A stretch of DNA of 64,000 nt, taken from NCBI RefSeq assembly GCF_001685395.1, contig NZ_CP014167.1, forward strand, positions 873,501 through 937,500, given 5' to 3'. Origin of the DNA: Paenibacillus yonginensis. GTDB taxonomy: Bacteria; Bacillota; Bacilli; Paenibacillales; Paenibacillaceae. The notes below the pieces were generated by a model, which saw nothing but the letters and a program-made list of their open reading frames with translations, did not search any database and was not told the DNA's origin. Within the stretch, counting starts at the first letter, position 1; each line of letters begins with the position of its first letter. Shown one piece after another: positions 53,132 through 61,313 of the stretch. Made by a program: the position numbers and the translations under genes.

Positions 53132-53319
53132 GATCTATATCTCCTGTGAAATATATTAATTACTTATATGGCATCTAAAAGTATTATAGTGGAGCTACAA
53201 ACAAGAAACCAGAGCCTCATGGAGAAATTTATCCAAGCATACTCCGAGCTCATCAATGTATATACAGTCACCGTAGGAGTGTCCAACCAAGCTCTGCCGA
53301 TATTGAAAGGAGTAAGAAG

Positions 53320-54852
53320 ATGGAACCCGTAACCCTTGTTTTATTTGGAGCAACCGGCGATCTCGCCAAAAGAAAAATTTATCCGGCCCTTTATAATTTA
53401 TACCTTGAACATAAGCTGCCGAACACCTTTTCCCTGGTAGGTCTCGGGAGAAGAGAATGGAGCGACGTGAAGTTCCGCCAGCAGGTCGAGCAATCGCTTC
53501 GTGAATTCTCCAGAAGCGGAGTCAAGGAAGGCGCCAACCTGGAAGCTTTTCTGCAGGCATTCCGCTACAGCGTCTTGAACATTGACCGCATGGAGGATTA
53601 TTCAAAGCTTCTGTCGCTGGTGGAAGAGCGGGAACAAGCTTTGCAGCTGCCGCCAAACCGCTTGTTCTACCTGTCGGTAGGCCCGGAATATTTTGAAACG
53701 ATTGCCGCCAATATTCATCAGAGCGGACTTGGTTCCGCCAAAGGCTGGAAACGGCTGGTCATTGAGAAACCGTTTGGTCATGACTTGCAGTCGGCAAGAG
53801 AATTAAATCAATATTTAAGCCATTTCTTTAAAGAAGAAGAAATTTACCGCATTGACCATTATCTCGGCAAACCGATGGTTCAGGGACTGGAGGCACTGTG
53901 GCAAGCCAATCCGGCCATTCAGGGGCTGCTTAAGAAGCAATACATCTCCAATGTGCAGATTACGGCAAGCGAAACTGTCGGCGTAGAGGAAAGAGCCGGA
54001 TATTACGATCACGTAGGCGCACTGCGGGATATGGTCCAAAACCATATGCTCCAGCTGCTCATGATGACCGCCACCCAGCTGTCCGGAAAAAGCACGCCGG
54101 ATCAAGTCAGCCTGAAGAAAAAGCTGGCCATGGAAGCTCTTGATCCGCTCCGCAAGCAGGACGTAAGCCAGCATGTGGTCCGTGGCCAATATGCCGCCGG
54201 CAGCCAGCGGGGGCTCCCGGTTCCCGGCTACAAAGCCGAACCCGGCATTCCGGCAGGTTCCACCAATGAAACGTTTGTGGCTGTGCGGATGCTGATCAAC
54301 GATTTCTTCTGGCGCGGGGTGCCGTTCTATATTCGCACCGGCAAACGTATGGGAGAGAAAGCCACTCGGATTGTTATTGAGTTCAAAGAGCCGCTGGCCC
54401 AGCCCGCAGGCGAACAGAACGACAAGGCGAAACCCAACCTGCTGATCATTGAATTGGGCCCGAAAGAGCGGATCACAATGCAGCTTAATATGATGGATCT
54501 TGCCCATAAAGGAGGGCTAAAGCCGGTGGAAGTGGAGCTTTTGGCCGGTCAAACCGGTCTTCCGGAAGCGTATGAGAACCTGATTCATGATGCTTTGAAT
54601 GGGGATTCCACTTATTTTGCGCATTGGGACGAGGTGGAGCTGTCCTGGAAATGGGTACAGCCTATTTTGGAGGCCTTTGAAGAGAATCTGATCCCTCTTT
54701 ATGCTTATCCGGCCGGTTCCAGCGGGCCCCGGCAGGCTCATGAGCTGCTGGCTCAGGACGGCAACCGCTGGTGGCTGGACGCGGAAGAACCGGAGTTTGC
54801 CGAAGAGGAACCCGTTCAAGCCCGGGAGTATGCACAAAGCGTCAATCAATAA
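53320..54852 (+). CDS. zwf: Glucose-6-phosphate 1-dehydrogenase
   Basis: A 510-residue enzyme oxidising glucose 6-phosphate to 6-phosphogluconolactone. The Rossmann loop is LFGATGDLAKRKIYPAL (residues about 7-23). The substrate-binding signature RIDHYLGK is at residues 177-184 with the catalytic histidine later in YYDHVGALRDM. GxGxxG is replaced by GxxGDL, the usual form for this family. AAAGGAG precedes ATG 53320. gnd follows after 43 bp, giving the oxidative pentose phosphate operon. Confidence 0.95.
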   Translation: MEPVTLVLFGATGDLAKRKIYPALYNLYLEHKLPNTFSLVGLGRREWSDVKFRQQVEQSLREFSRSGVKEGANLEAFLQAFRYSVLNIDRMEDYSKLLSLVEEREQALQLPPNRLFYLSVGPEYFETIAANIHQSGLGSAKGWKRLVIEKPFGHDLQSARELNQYLSHFFKEEEIYRIDHYLGKPMVQGLEALWQANPAIQGLLKKQYISNVQITASETVGVEERAGYYDHVGALRDMVQNHMLQLLMMTATQLSGKSTPDQVSLKKKLAMEALDPLRKQDVSQHVVRGQYAAGSQRGLPVPGYKAEPGIPAGSTNETFVAVRMLINDFFWRGVPFYIRTGKRMGEKATRIVIEFKEPLAQPAGEQNDKAKPNLLIIELGPKERITMQLNMMDLAHKGGLKPVEVELLAGQTGLPEAYENLIHDALNGDSTYFAHWDEVELSWKWVQPILEAFEENLIPLYAYPAGSSGPRQAHELLAQDGNRWWLDAEEPEFAEEEPVQAREYAQSVNQ

Positions 54853-54895
54853 ACATTAATCATATATCGACTAATAACATTGGAGGATTAGAGAA

Positions 54896-56314
54896 GTGAA
54901 CAAACAGCAAATCGGAGTAGTTGGCCTGGCCGTTATGGGCAAAAATCTGGCCTTGAATATTGAAAGCAAAGGTTTTTCGGTAGCCTTGTACAATCGTTCC
55001 CCGGAGAAAACGAAAGAACTGCTGGCCGAAGCACCAGGCAGAAACTTTGTCGGTACCTACAGTATTGAAGAATTTGTGCAGTCCCTGGAAACGCCGCGCA
55101 AAATCCTGATCATGGTCAAAGCGGGCGCACCGACGGATGACACGATCAATCAGCTGGTTCCATTCTTGAGCAAAGGCGACATTCTGATCGACGGCGGCAA
55201 TGCGCATTTCCCGGATACACAACGCCGAAATCAGGAGCTGGAAGCCCAAGGCATCCGTTTCATCGGGGCCGGCGTATCCGGCGGTGAAGAAGGAGCGCTT
55301 AAAGGACCGGCTATTATGCCTGGCGGCCAGCGTGATGCGTATGAGCTGGTTGAGCCTATCCTGACGGCTATTTCCGCTAAAGTAAATGGAGATCCTTGCT
55401 CGACTTATATCGGAGAGGGCGGAGCCGGACATTATGTGAAGATGGTGCATAACGGCATCGAATACGGCGACATGCAGCTGATCGGAGAAGCGTACCATTT
55501 GCTGAGAGATGTGCTGAACGTAAGTACCGATGAACTGCACAGCATTTTCAGCGAATGGAACAACGGCGAGCTCGACAGCTATCTGATCGAGATTACGGCA
55601 GACATTTTCTCCAAACAGGATCCATCCACCGGCAAACCGATGGTCGACATGATTCTGGATTCCGCCGGCCAGAAAGGAACGGGCAAATGGACCAGTGAAA
55701 GCGCTCTGGATCTCGGCGTTCCGCTCTCCATTATTACGGAGTCCGTCTTCGCCCGCTTTATTTCGGCCATGAAAGAGGAACGTGTGGCCGCCAGCAAGAA
55801 GCTGAACGGTCCGGCAGCGAAGGCATATGAAGGAGACCGCGCGGAATTTATCGAAGCGGTGCGCAAGGCTCTTTATGCAAGTAAAATTGCCTCCTATGCA
55901 CAAGGTTTTGCTCAGATGAAGGCCGCTTCCGAGCACTATGGCTGGGGCTTGAATTACGGCAACATTGCGATGATTTTCCGCGGCGGCTGTATCATTCGCG
56001 CCCGTTTCCTGCAGAACATCAAAGACGCTTATGACCGTGATCCGGCGCTTAACAACCTGTTCCTGGACGAATATTTCGGTGGCGTGATCGAGAACTATCA
56101 GGAGGCCTGGCGTAAAGTCGTGGCCGTTGCCGTAACCCGGGGCATTCCGGTTCCGGCTTTCTCTTCGGCACTGGCTTATTATGACAGCTACCGGACGGAA
56201 CGGCTGCCAGCCAACCTGCTGCAGGCGCAAAGAGACTATTTCGGCGCTCATACGTTTGAACGGGTAGACCAGCCGGGCAGCTTCCATTTTCAATGGATGC
56301 AAAATAACGAATAA
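54896..56314 (+). CDS. gnd: 6-phosphogluconate dehydrogenase, NADP-dependent, decarboxylating
   Basis: A 472-residue enzyme producing ribulose 5-phosphate, CO2 and NADPH. The NADP fold is [14 protein letters not shown], then YNRSPEKT at the phosphate-binding loop. Signature [14 protein letters not shown] (about 254-267) and [18 protein letters not shown] hold the substrate. Length and motifs equal the long (approximately 470-residue) GndA type. The start is a GTG at 54896 with GGAGG upstream. It is partner to zwf. A terminator follows. Confidence 0.95.
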   Translation: MNKQQIGVVGLAVMGKNLALNIESKGFSVALYNRSPEKTKELLAEAPGRNFVGTYSIEEFVQSLETPRKILIMVKAGAPTDDTINQLVPFLSKGDILIDGGNAHFPDTQRRNQELEAQGIRFIGAGVSGGEEGALKGPAIMPGGQRDAYELVEPILTAISAKVNGDPCSTYIGEGGAGHYVKMVHNGIEYGDMQLIGEAYHLLRDVLNVSTDELHSIFSEWNNGELDSYLIEITADIFSKQDPSTGKPMVDMILDSAGQKGTGKWTSESALDLGVPLSIITESVFARFISAMKEERVAASKKLNGPAAKAYEGDRAEFIEAVRKALYASKIASYAQGFAQMKAASEHYGWGLNYGNIAMIFRGGCIIRARFLQNIKDAYDRDPALNNLFLDEYFGGVIENYQEAWRKVVAVAVTRGIPVPAFSSALAYYDSYRTERLPANLLQAQRDYFGAHTFERVDQPGSFHFQWMQNNE

Positions 56315-56368
56315 AGAATGACAAATAACGAACAAGCCGTATATTCCGCTTGAAATGCGTTACTCAAC

Positions 56369-56407
56369 AAGGCTTCTGAATGGCTTTCCGCCGTTTCAGG
56401 AGCCTTT
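56369..56407 (+). terminator. Rho-independent terminator of the zwf-gnd operon
   Basis: AAGGCT-CTGAA pairs with TTCAG-AGCCTT with a one-base mismatch, then a T run. Confidence 0.75.
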
Positions 56408-56503
56408 TTTATTTTTTCGAATCAATCTTAATATGACAGCTTGTGTCCTATTAAGGCTGCTATATTAATCCCGTAAGCCAAACTTATTACAAGGAGAATG
56501 ACA

Positions 56504-57247
56504 ATGGAACATGTACAGAACAAAGTCGTTATCATTACAGGAGCCTCCAGCGGGATTGGAAAAGCCACTGCCTCATTACTGGCCCAATACGGGGCAAAAG
56601 TGGTGCTTGCCGCCAGACGGGAAGAGCGGCTGCTAGAGCTTGCAAATGAAATTAACACAAAGGGCGGAATCGCTGCTTATCTAAAGACCAACGTTTCGTC
56701 AGCAGAAGAGATGAACAAGCTGGTTCAGTTCGCAATTGCCCAATATGGACGTGTTGACGTATTGGTGAATAACGCAGGCATCATGCCCTTGTCTTCACTG
56801 AGCGAACTTAAGATCGAAGAATGGGACAAGATGATTGACGTGAACATTAAAGGCGTATTGTACGGAATCGCTGCCGTGCTGCCGGTTATGAGGGAGCAGA
56901 AATCAGGACATGTTGTGAACCTGTCGTCCATCTCCGGTTATCGGGTCGATCCGACGGCTGCCGTTTACTCGGGCACTAAATTTGCAGTCCGGGCAACAAC
57001 TGAAGGCTTAAGACAGGAGGAATCTCCTGCTTCAGGCATTCGTACCACCCTTATTTCTCCAGGGGTGACAAACACAGAATTGGCAGAATCGATCAGTAGT
57101 CCCGAGATCAAAAGCTGGGTAGCAGAGATGAACAAAGTGGCCATTTCCCCTGACAGCATTGCCAGAGCAATCGCTTTTGCCATTAACGAACCGCAGGATG
57201 CAAGCGTGAATGAAATCATCATCCGGCCTACGGTTCAGCCCACTTAA
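56504..57247 (+). CDS. Short-chain dehydrogenase/reductase
   Basis: About 247 residues. The cofactor loop is ITGASSGIGKATA; the structural NNAG and the active site S-x12-Y-x3-K (SSISGYRVDPTAAVYSGTK) are complete. The arginines in AARREERL favour NADPH. Classical SDR; substrate unknown. ATG 56504 is preferred over 56498 because AAGGAG would abut the latter. It is followed by an unrelated WYL regulator gene. Confidence 0.88.
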   Translation: MEHVQNKVVIITGASSGIGKATASLLAQYGAKVVLAARREERLLELANEINTKGGIAAYLKTNVSSAEEMNKLVQFAIAQYGRVDVLVNNAGIMPLSSLSELKIEEWDKMIDVNIKGVLYGIAAVLPVMREQKSGHVVNLSSISGYRVDPTAAVYSGTKFAVRATTEGLRQEESPASGIRTTLISPGVTNTELAESISSPEIKSWVAEMNKVAISPDSIARAIAFAINEPQDASVNEIIIRPTVQPT

Positions 57248-57386
57248 CGGATTATGCAGCGGCGAATTACCGAAGCTGGATGGATAAGTTTGAGAGGATA
57301 GAGAGGATAGCTAAGGTTCCGGCATGAGGGCGGCAAGGTGCATGGCTTGAAGTTTATGGTCTATACTCATAATGAGGTGAACCGAA

Positions 57387-58301
57387 TTGCCGATCAGCCG
57401 ACATTTTGAGATTATATATATTCTTCTTCAGAAAAAGACGGCCACCGCCGCTGAACTCGCCGAACGTCTTGAGGTTTCTACGAGAACGATCTACAGAGAC
57501 ATTGATCTGCTCAGCGCGGCCGGTATTCCGATATACAGCAGTAAAGGAAAAGGCGGCGGGATTTCGTTGATGGAAGGCTACGCTTTTCAAGCTTCCTTGC
57601 TGTCCAGCCGTGAACAAAATGATATTTTAATGGGTTTGCAGACCTTAAAGCTTATGCCGCTCTCTGGTACAGAGGAAGTGCTGGAGAAGCTGGCAGGGCT
57701 GTTTTGGAGAAAAAATCATAGCTGGCTTGAGGTGGACTTCACTCCTTGGGGGAGTGAAGATGACCGGCGCCAGATGTTCGAGCGGCTTCGTGATGCGATT
57801 GCCGAGAACCGTGTGATCAGGTTCCGCTATTATAATTCCGCCGGTAAAGAAAGCTCCAGGAAAGTGGAAGCCTTTCAGCTGATTTTTAAATCGAACGCCT
57901 GGTATTTGTCAGGTTATTGCTTGACGAGCGAAGATTTTCGCCTGTTTAAAATCAGCCGGATGAGGGACATCGTCGTTACGGATCAGACGTCTGAACCCAG
58001 GGCAGGAATATCGGCCGTCGAACATATCGAGGAACAGGTTGGAAGCGATATGACGGCTGTAACCCTGCGAATCTCCGCCCGCGGAGCTTACCGCATCTAT
58101 GATGAATTTCCGGATGACGTCATTACGAAAAATGAAGACGGTTCTTATACGATACGAACCTATTTCCCGGTCAACGACTGGCTCGAAAGTTACCTGCTTT
58201 CTTATGGAACGCTTCTTGAGGAGATCCATCCCGAATCCCTGAGATCCAGACTCTTAAGCCGGCTGGATGAATTAAAAAGGAAATGGGCTTCGAATCCATA
58301 A
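57387..58301 (+). CDS. WYL-domain transcriptional regulator (YafY/DeoR-like)
   Basis: A 304-residue protein: an HTH_11 winged helix at the start (about 5-60, TAAELAERLEVSTRTIYRDI), a WYL domain (about 140-205, IRFRYYNSAGKESSRKVEAF and AWYLSGYC) and a C-terminal WCX domain. WYL domains bind ligands such as nucleic acid in several defence and stress regulators. Start TTG 57387 with GAGGTGA upstream. Its end is followed closely by the NTF2-like gene. Confidence 0.88.
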   Translation: MPISRHFEIIYILLQKKTATAAELAERLEVSTRTIYRDIDLLSAAGIPIYSSKGKGGGISLMEGYAFQASLLSSREQNDILMGLQTLKLMPLSGTEEVLEKLAGLFWRKNHSWLEVDFTPWGSEDDRRQMFERLRDAIAENRVIRFRYYNSAGKESSRKVEAFQLIFKSNAWYLSGYCLTSEDFRLFKISRMRDIVVTDQTSEPRAGISAVEHIEEQVGSDMTAVTLRISARGAYRIYDEFPDDVITKNEDGSYTIRTYFPVNDWLESYLLSYGTLLEEIHPESLRSRLLSRLDELKRKWASNP

Positions 58302-58324
58302 AGATACAAACGGAGGGATTAATT

Positions 58325-58666
58325 TTGAAGACAGAAACGCTGCCGGAGGCCGTGCAAAGCTACATTGACGCCTCCAATGCCCATCATATCCAACATTACA
58401 TTGATACCTTTTCGGAACATGCCGTTCTAATAGAAGAATCTATCGGCCGGGATTTGGCTGGCAAAGAAGAGATTAAAGATTATTTTGTCACCTATTTCGT
58501 AAAAACCTCGACGAATACCGAGATTCTTGAATATACGATCAACGGCCATACAGTGGACATGAAAGTCATGTTTAAAGGAAATTTCGCCGGAGGAGAGATC
58601 AGGGGATTATACCGGTTTGAATTAGCGGGAGGAAAGATTATTAAACTGACGGCCGATCTGGAATAG
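58325..58666 (+). CDS. NTF2/SnoaL-like domain protein
   Basis: About 113 residues. The cone-shaped NTF2 fold is suggested by AVQSYIDASNAHHIQHYIDT, FSEHAVLIEESIGRDLAGKE and FKGNFAGGEIRGLYRFEL. SnoaL-like proteins may bind or isomerise small ligands; here the activity is unknown. The TTG at 58325 lies seven bases after GGAGGG; an ATG at 58283 would overlap the WYL gene. It is terminated by the hairpin into which the group II intron inserted. Confidence 0.78.
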   Translation: MKTETLPEAVQSYIDASNAHHIQHYIDTFSEHAVLIEESIGRDLAGKEEIKDYFVTYFVKTSTNTEILEYTINGHTVDMKVMFKGNFAGGEIRGLYRFELAGGKIIKLTADLE

Positions 58667-58677
58667 AATACGGGAGC

Positions 58678-58706
58678 AAACGAGCTGGTATCTGCCAGCT
58701 CGTTTT
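58678..58706 (+). terminator. Rho-independent terminator, target of the group IIC intron
   Basis: AAACGAGCTGG pairs with CCAGCTCGTTT, followed by TTTTG and TTA. The intron begins four bases after the T run. Confidence 0.85.
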
Positions 58707-59113
58707 GTTAGTGTGCCACGCATGGCGATTAACTAGGTGGTGAAAGTCCACTGTGGGGGTTTGTAGTTACCAACCACTAGCCAAGAGCAAGGGTGTCCAC
58801 CGCGAGGTGGAATCCAAAGGAAGCTGGAGGCAAACTTCCGGCCCAAGGAACACGAACATCATCAGGCATAGGATACGGGATGAGTCTGCTAAACAAGACG
58901 AAGTCCAATTAACTACACGGACGTACCAATGTAAATGATGTGGGTATATGGAAGGAAAGTGAATCGTCTTACCGTGGGAGGTCTCATGGACGTGAGGAGA
59001 TGCACTTCGAATCACGGTTGAAACAAGATTTATCATGAGAAGTCAGCAGACGCCATAGTACCGCGAACAGTCGACGGTTCGAGGGAAGGGCTGAACCTTA
59101 GGAGGTGAAGTCA

Positions 59114-60532
59114 ATGAAAGTTACCGAAACAGGAGCCAAGGGCAGCCAACTTCTAACGGAAGACTCTTTGCAAAAGAATAGTGCGGAACACGAAGGATAT
59201 GCGGGAGTGCACAGTCCTGCGAGGATAACCGAAACCGACGACACCAACGCAACCGAGTCGAAGGACCGGTTGCTTGAGAAAATCGTTAGCAGGGACAACT
59301 TGAACGAAGCATTCAAGAGAGTCAAAGCGAACAAGGGATCGCACGGAATCGACGGGATGGGAGTAGATGAACTTCTACAATATCTCAGAGACAACGGCGA
59401 GACCATCAAGCAACTGATCTTGGGCGGCAAGTACCGCCCGAATCCCGTTCGAAGGGTAGAGATTCCCAAAGAGAACGGAAAGAAGAGAAACCTTGGCATC
59501 CCAACAGTGGTTGACCGAGTCATCCAGCAGGCAATCGCCCAAGTGCTTACGCCAATTTATGAGAGGCAGTTTTCAGACAACAGCTACGGATTCCGACCCA
59601 AACGGAGCGCACACCACGCGATGAAACGAAGCCAACAATACGTGCAAGAGGGATATCGTTACGTGGTGGATATGGACTTGGAGAAATACTTTGACACCGT
59701 CAACCAAAGCAAGCTTATCGAGGTGCTTTCAAGAACGATCAAAGACGGACGAGTGATCTCGCTCATCCATAAGTATCTCCGGGCGGGAGTCGTCGTGAAG
59801 CATAAGTTTGAGGACACGGAAATCGGCGTACCGCAGGGAGGGAACCTAAGTCCGATTCTCAGCAATATCATGCTGAATGAATTGGACAAGGAACTGGAAG
59901 CAAGAGGACATCGATTCGTGCGATACGCAGACGATATGCTCATATTCTGCCGGAGCAGGAGGAGTGCGGAGCGTACCCTGACGAAAATTCTCCCTTACAT
60001 CGAGAAGAAGTTGTTTCTCAAGGTAAACCGGGAGAAAACGATTGTGGACGATGCGACAAAAGTTAAATTTCTTGGCTTCTCATTCTACCAGAGCAAAGGG
60101 GAAACGCGGGTCAGAATCCATCCCAAATCCGTATCCAAGATGAAAGCTAAAGTGAAAGAGCTAACGTCGAGAAGCAACGGAATGGGCAACACCGACCGGG
60201 CGCTGAAGCTTAGGCGTTACATCATGGGATGGGTAAATTATTTCAAGCTTGCTGACATGAAACAACTACTCCAAACCACTGATAAATGGATGAGAAGGCG
60301 TATCCGAATGGTCTTCTGGAAGCAATGGAAACGAGTGAGGACGAAACTCGAAAGGCTTATATCGCTCGGAATTCATGAACAGAAGGCGTGGGAATACGCA
60401 AACACAAGAAAGGGCTATTGGAGAATCTCCAATAGCCCAATCCTCTCGAAGTCCCTCGGTAACAATAGGCTGAAGAACCTCGGATTCCTTTTCTTTTCTG
60501 ATTATTATCGACAAGTTACTGCGCATTCCTAA
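59114..60532 (+). CDS. ltrA: Group II intron-encoded reverse transcriptase/maturase
   Basis: About 472 residues. The reverse transcriptase domain (about 60-300) has RPNPVRRVEIPKENGKKR, SYGFRPKRSAHHAM, GVPQGGNLSPILSNIML and the catalytic YADDML. Domain X/maturase (about 340-450) follows with LRRYIMGWVNYFKLAD. There is no HNH endonuclease, as expected for class C, which uses free 3' ends at replication forks or hairpins. It splices and retrotransposes its host intron. ATG 59114 follows GGAGGTGA; a GTG at 59105 is unlikely. Confidence 0.92.
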   Translation: MKVTETGAKGSQLLTEDSLQKNSAEHEGYAGVHSPARITETDDTNATESKDRLLEKIVSRDNLNEAFKRVKANKGSHGIDGMGVDELLQYLRDNGETIKQLILGGKYRPNPVRRVEIPKENGKKRNLGIPTVVDRVIQQAIAQVLTPIYERQFSDNSYGFRPKRSAHHAMKRSQQYVQEGYRYVVDMDLEKYFDTVNQSKLIEVLSRTIKDGRVISLIHKYLRAGVVVKHKFEDTEIGVPQGGNLSPILSNIMLNELDKELEARGHRFVRYADDMLIFCRSRRSAERTLTKILPYIEKKLFLKVNREKTIVDDATKVKFLGFSFYQSKGETRVRIHPKSVSKMKAKVKELTSRSNGMGNTDRALKLRRYIMGWVNYFKLADMKQLLQTTDKWMRRRIRMVFWKQWKRVRTKLERLISLGIHEQKAWEYANTRKGYWRISNSPILSKSLGNNRLKNLGFLFFSDYYRQVTAHS

Positions 60533-60536
60533 TGGA

Positions 60537-60568
60537 ACCGCCGTATACCGAACGGTACGTACGGTGGT
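60537..60568 (+). ncRNA. Group II intron domain V
   Basis: A 32-base hairpin with a two-part stem, GAAC tetraloop and the usual CG-rich lower stem, directly after the reverse transcriptase stop codon. It is the catalytic core of the intron RNA. Confidence 0.8.
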
Positions 60569-60660
60569 GTGGGAGGTCGGCTGCCCAATTAATGGGTAGC
60601 CTCCTACCCGATTCGAAGAAACCCCCTAGTTGGACTAGGGGTTCAGGAAAGCTTATAGCT

Positions 60661-61035
60661 ATGAGTAAAATTGGGAAAATCATTCGAGAGCTATGTGAGC
60701 GAAAAGGTGTGGAGATTCACGAAGCAGAGGCGTGCCCGGATCATATTCACATGTTGGTGAGCATCCCTCCAAAATTAAGTGTGTCGGAATTTATGGGATA
60801 CTTAAAGGGGAAAAGTCCGCATATGATCTTCGATAAATTTGCCAATTTGAAGTATCGCTACGGCAATCGACAGTTTTGGTGTAGAGGATATTTTGTGGAT
60901 ACGGCAGAACGTAACAGGAAAGTGATCGCCGAATACATCCGGAATCAGCTAACGGAAGATAAGAACTACGAACAACTCACAATGAAAGAACTGTTCGACC
61001 CGTTTACGGGTGAGTCGGTAGGAAAGGGCAAGTAA
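60661..61035 (+). pseudogene. tnpA: IS200-type Y1 transposase TnpA, N-terminally deleted
   Basis: 124 residues against about 150 for the family. After MSKI it joins at GKIIRELCERKGVEIHEAEA, so the first beta-strand motif (KYHIVFxPKYRR) is lost. The HUH nuclease motif is kept as DHIHMLVSIPP and the catalytic tyrosine as AEYIRNQL. The missing strand belongs to the catalytic sheet, so the protein is probably inactive. The frame is open back to 60532 within the intron, but ATG 60661 is the native start position. Confidence 0.72.
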
Positions 61036-61165
61036 AAAGCCCCTTTAGGGGTATGCCCGAGACCGCTCGCGGTTGGCAGACTTTCAGTACGCCTTTTAGG
61101 CACTTGCTAGCAATCATGCCCTTATAGGGTTGATGGAAGCCACCGGCTAAGCCGGTGGTTATGAC
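61036..61165 (+). repeat. Right-end hairpins of the IS200-type element
   Basis: Several short inverted repeats follow tnpA: GCCCCTTTAGGGG, CCTTTTAGG and CCCTTATAGGG, and last the subterminal CCACCGGC-TAA-GCCGGTGG. In IS200/IS605 elements the last hairpin is the single-stranded recognition site for transposition. Confidence 0.65.
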
Positions 61166-61313
61166 TTTGAACGCTCCGGTCAAGCGCGGATTTACCTCCT
61201 TTGTCCTTCTTATAAAAATCTTGTCATTCCTTTTTAACTTTATTGAGATCGATGCCCAAGAAAGCTTTTATATAATGAACTCACGGATAAAAAAGGTGAA
61301 AGGATCGAGGGCA

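Larger units (their letters stand above)
58711..60613 (+). mobile_element. Group IIC (bacterial class C) self-splicing intron
   Basis: About 1.9 kb. The 5' end GTGTGCC follows a terminator hairpin, the characteristic target of class C introns. Domain I-III RNA occupies 58711-59100. The reverse transcriptase lies in domain IV. Domain V is 60537-60568, a hairpin of ACCGCCGTATACC, loop GAAC, GGTACGTACGGTGGT. Domain VI covers about 60570-60605, and the intron ends at CCCGAT or one base later. All parts look intact, so it is probably mobile and able to splice. Confidence 0.85.
60619..61165 (+). mobile_element. IS200/IS605-type element, internally deleted
   Basis: The left end carries the hairpin AACCCCCTAGT-TGG-ACTAGGGGTT (60620-60643). 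The right end carries the hairpin CCACCGGC-TAA-GCCGGTGG (61140-61158) characteristic of IS200/IS605 elements. There is no terminal inverted repeat pair or target duplication, as expected. It holds one truncated tnpA and no tnpB. Exact ends are uncertain by a few bases. The left hairpin begins only 7-8 bp after the group II intron's 3' end. Confidence 0.75.

Noticed and set aside
54860..56335. 491-residue open frame on the minus strand
   Set aside because: It lies fully antisense to gnd, has low-complexity composition and no ribosome site; it is a codon-bias shadow.
58711..60613. Retron or diversity-generating reverse transcriptase
   Set aside because: The domain X maturase region, domain V hairpin and terminator-associated insertion identify a group II intron.
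60613..61165. tnpB or omega RNA of an IStron/TnpB system
   Set aside because: No RuvC-like TnpB frame lies in the element or next to it; only a truncated tnpA is found.
61155..61313. N-terminal extension of the acyltransferase
   Set aside because: It begins inside the IS200 right end and upstream of a TATAAT; the family start lies later.
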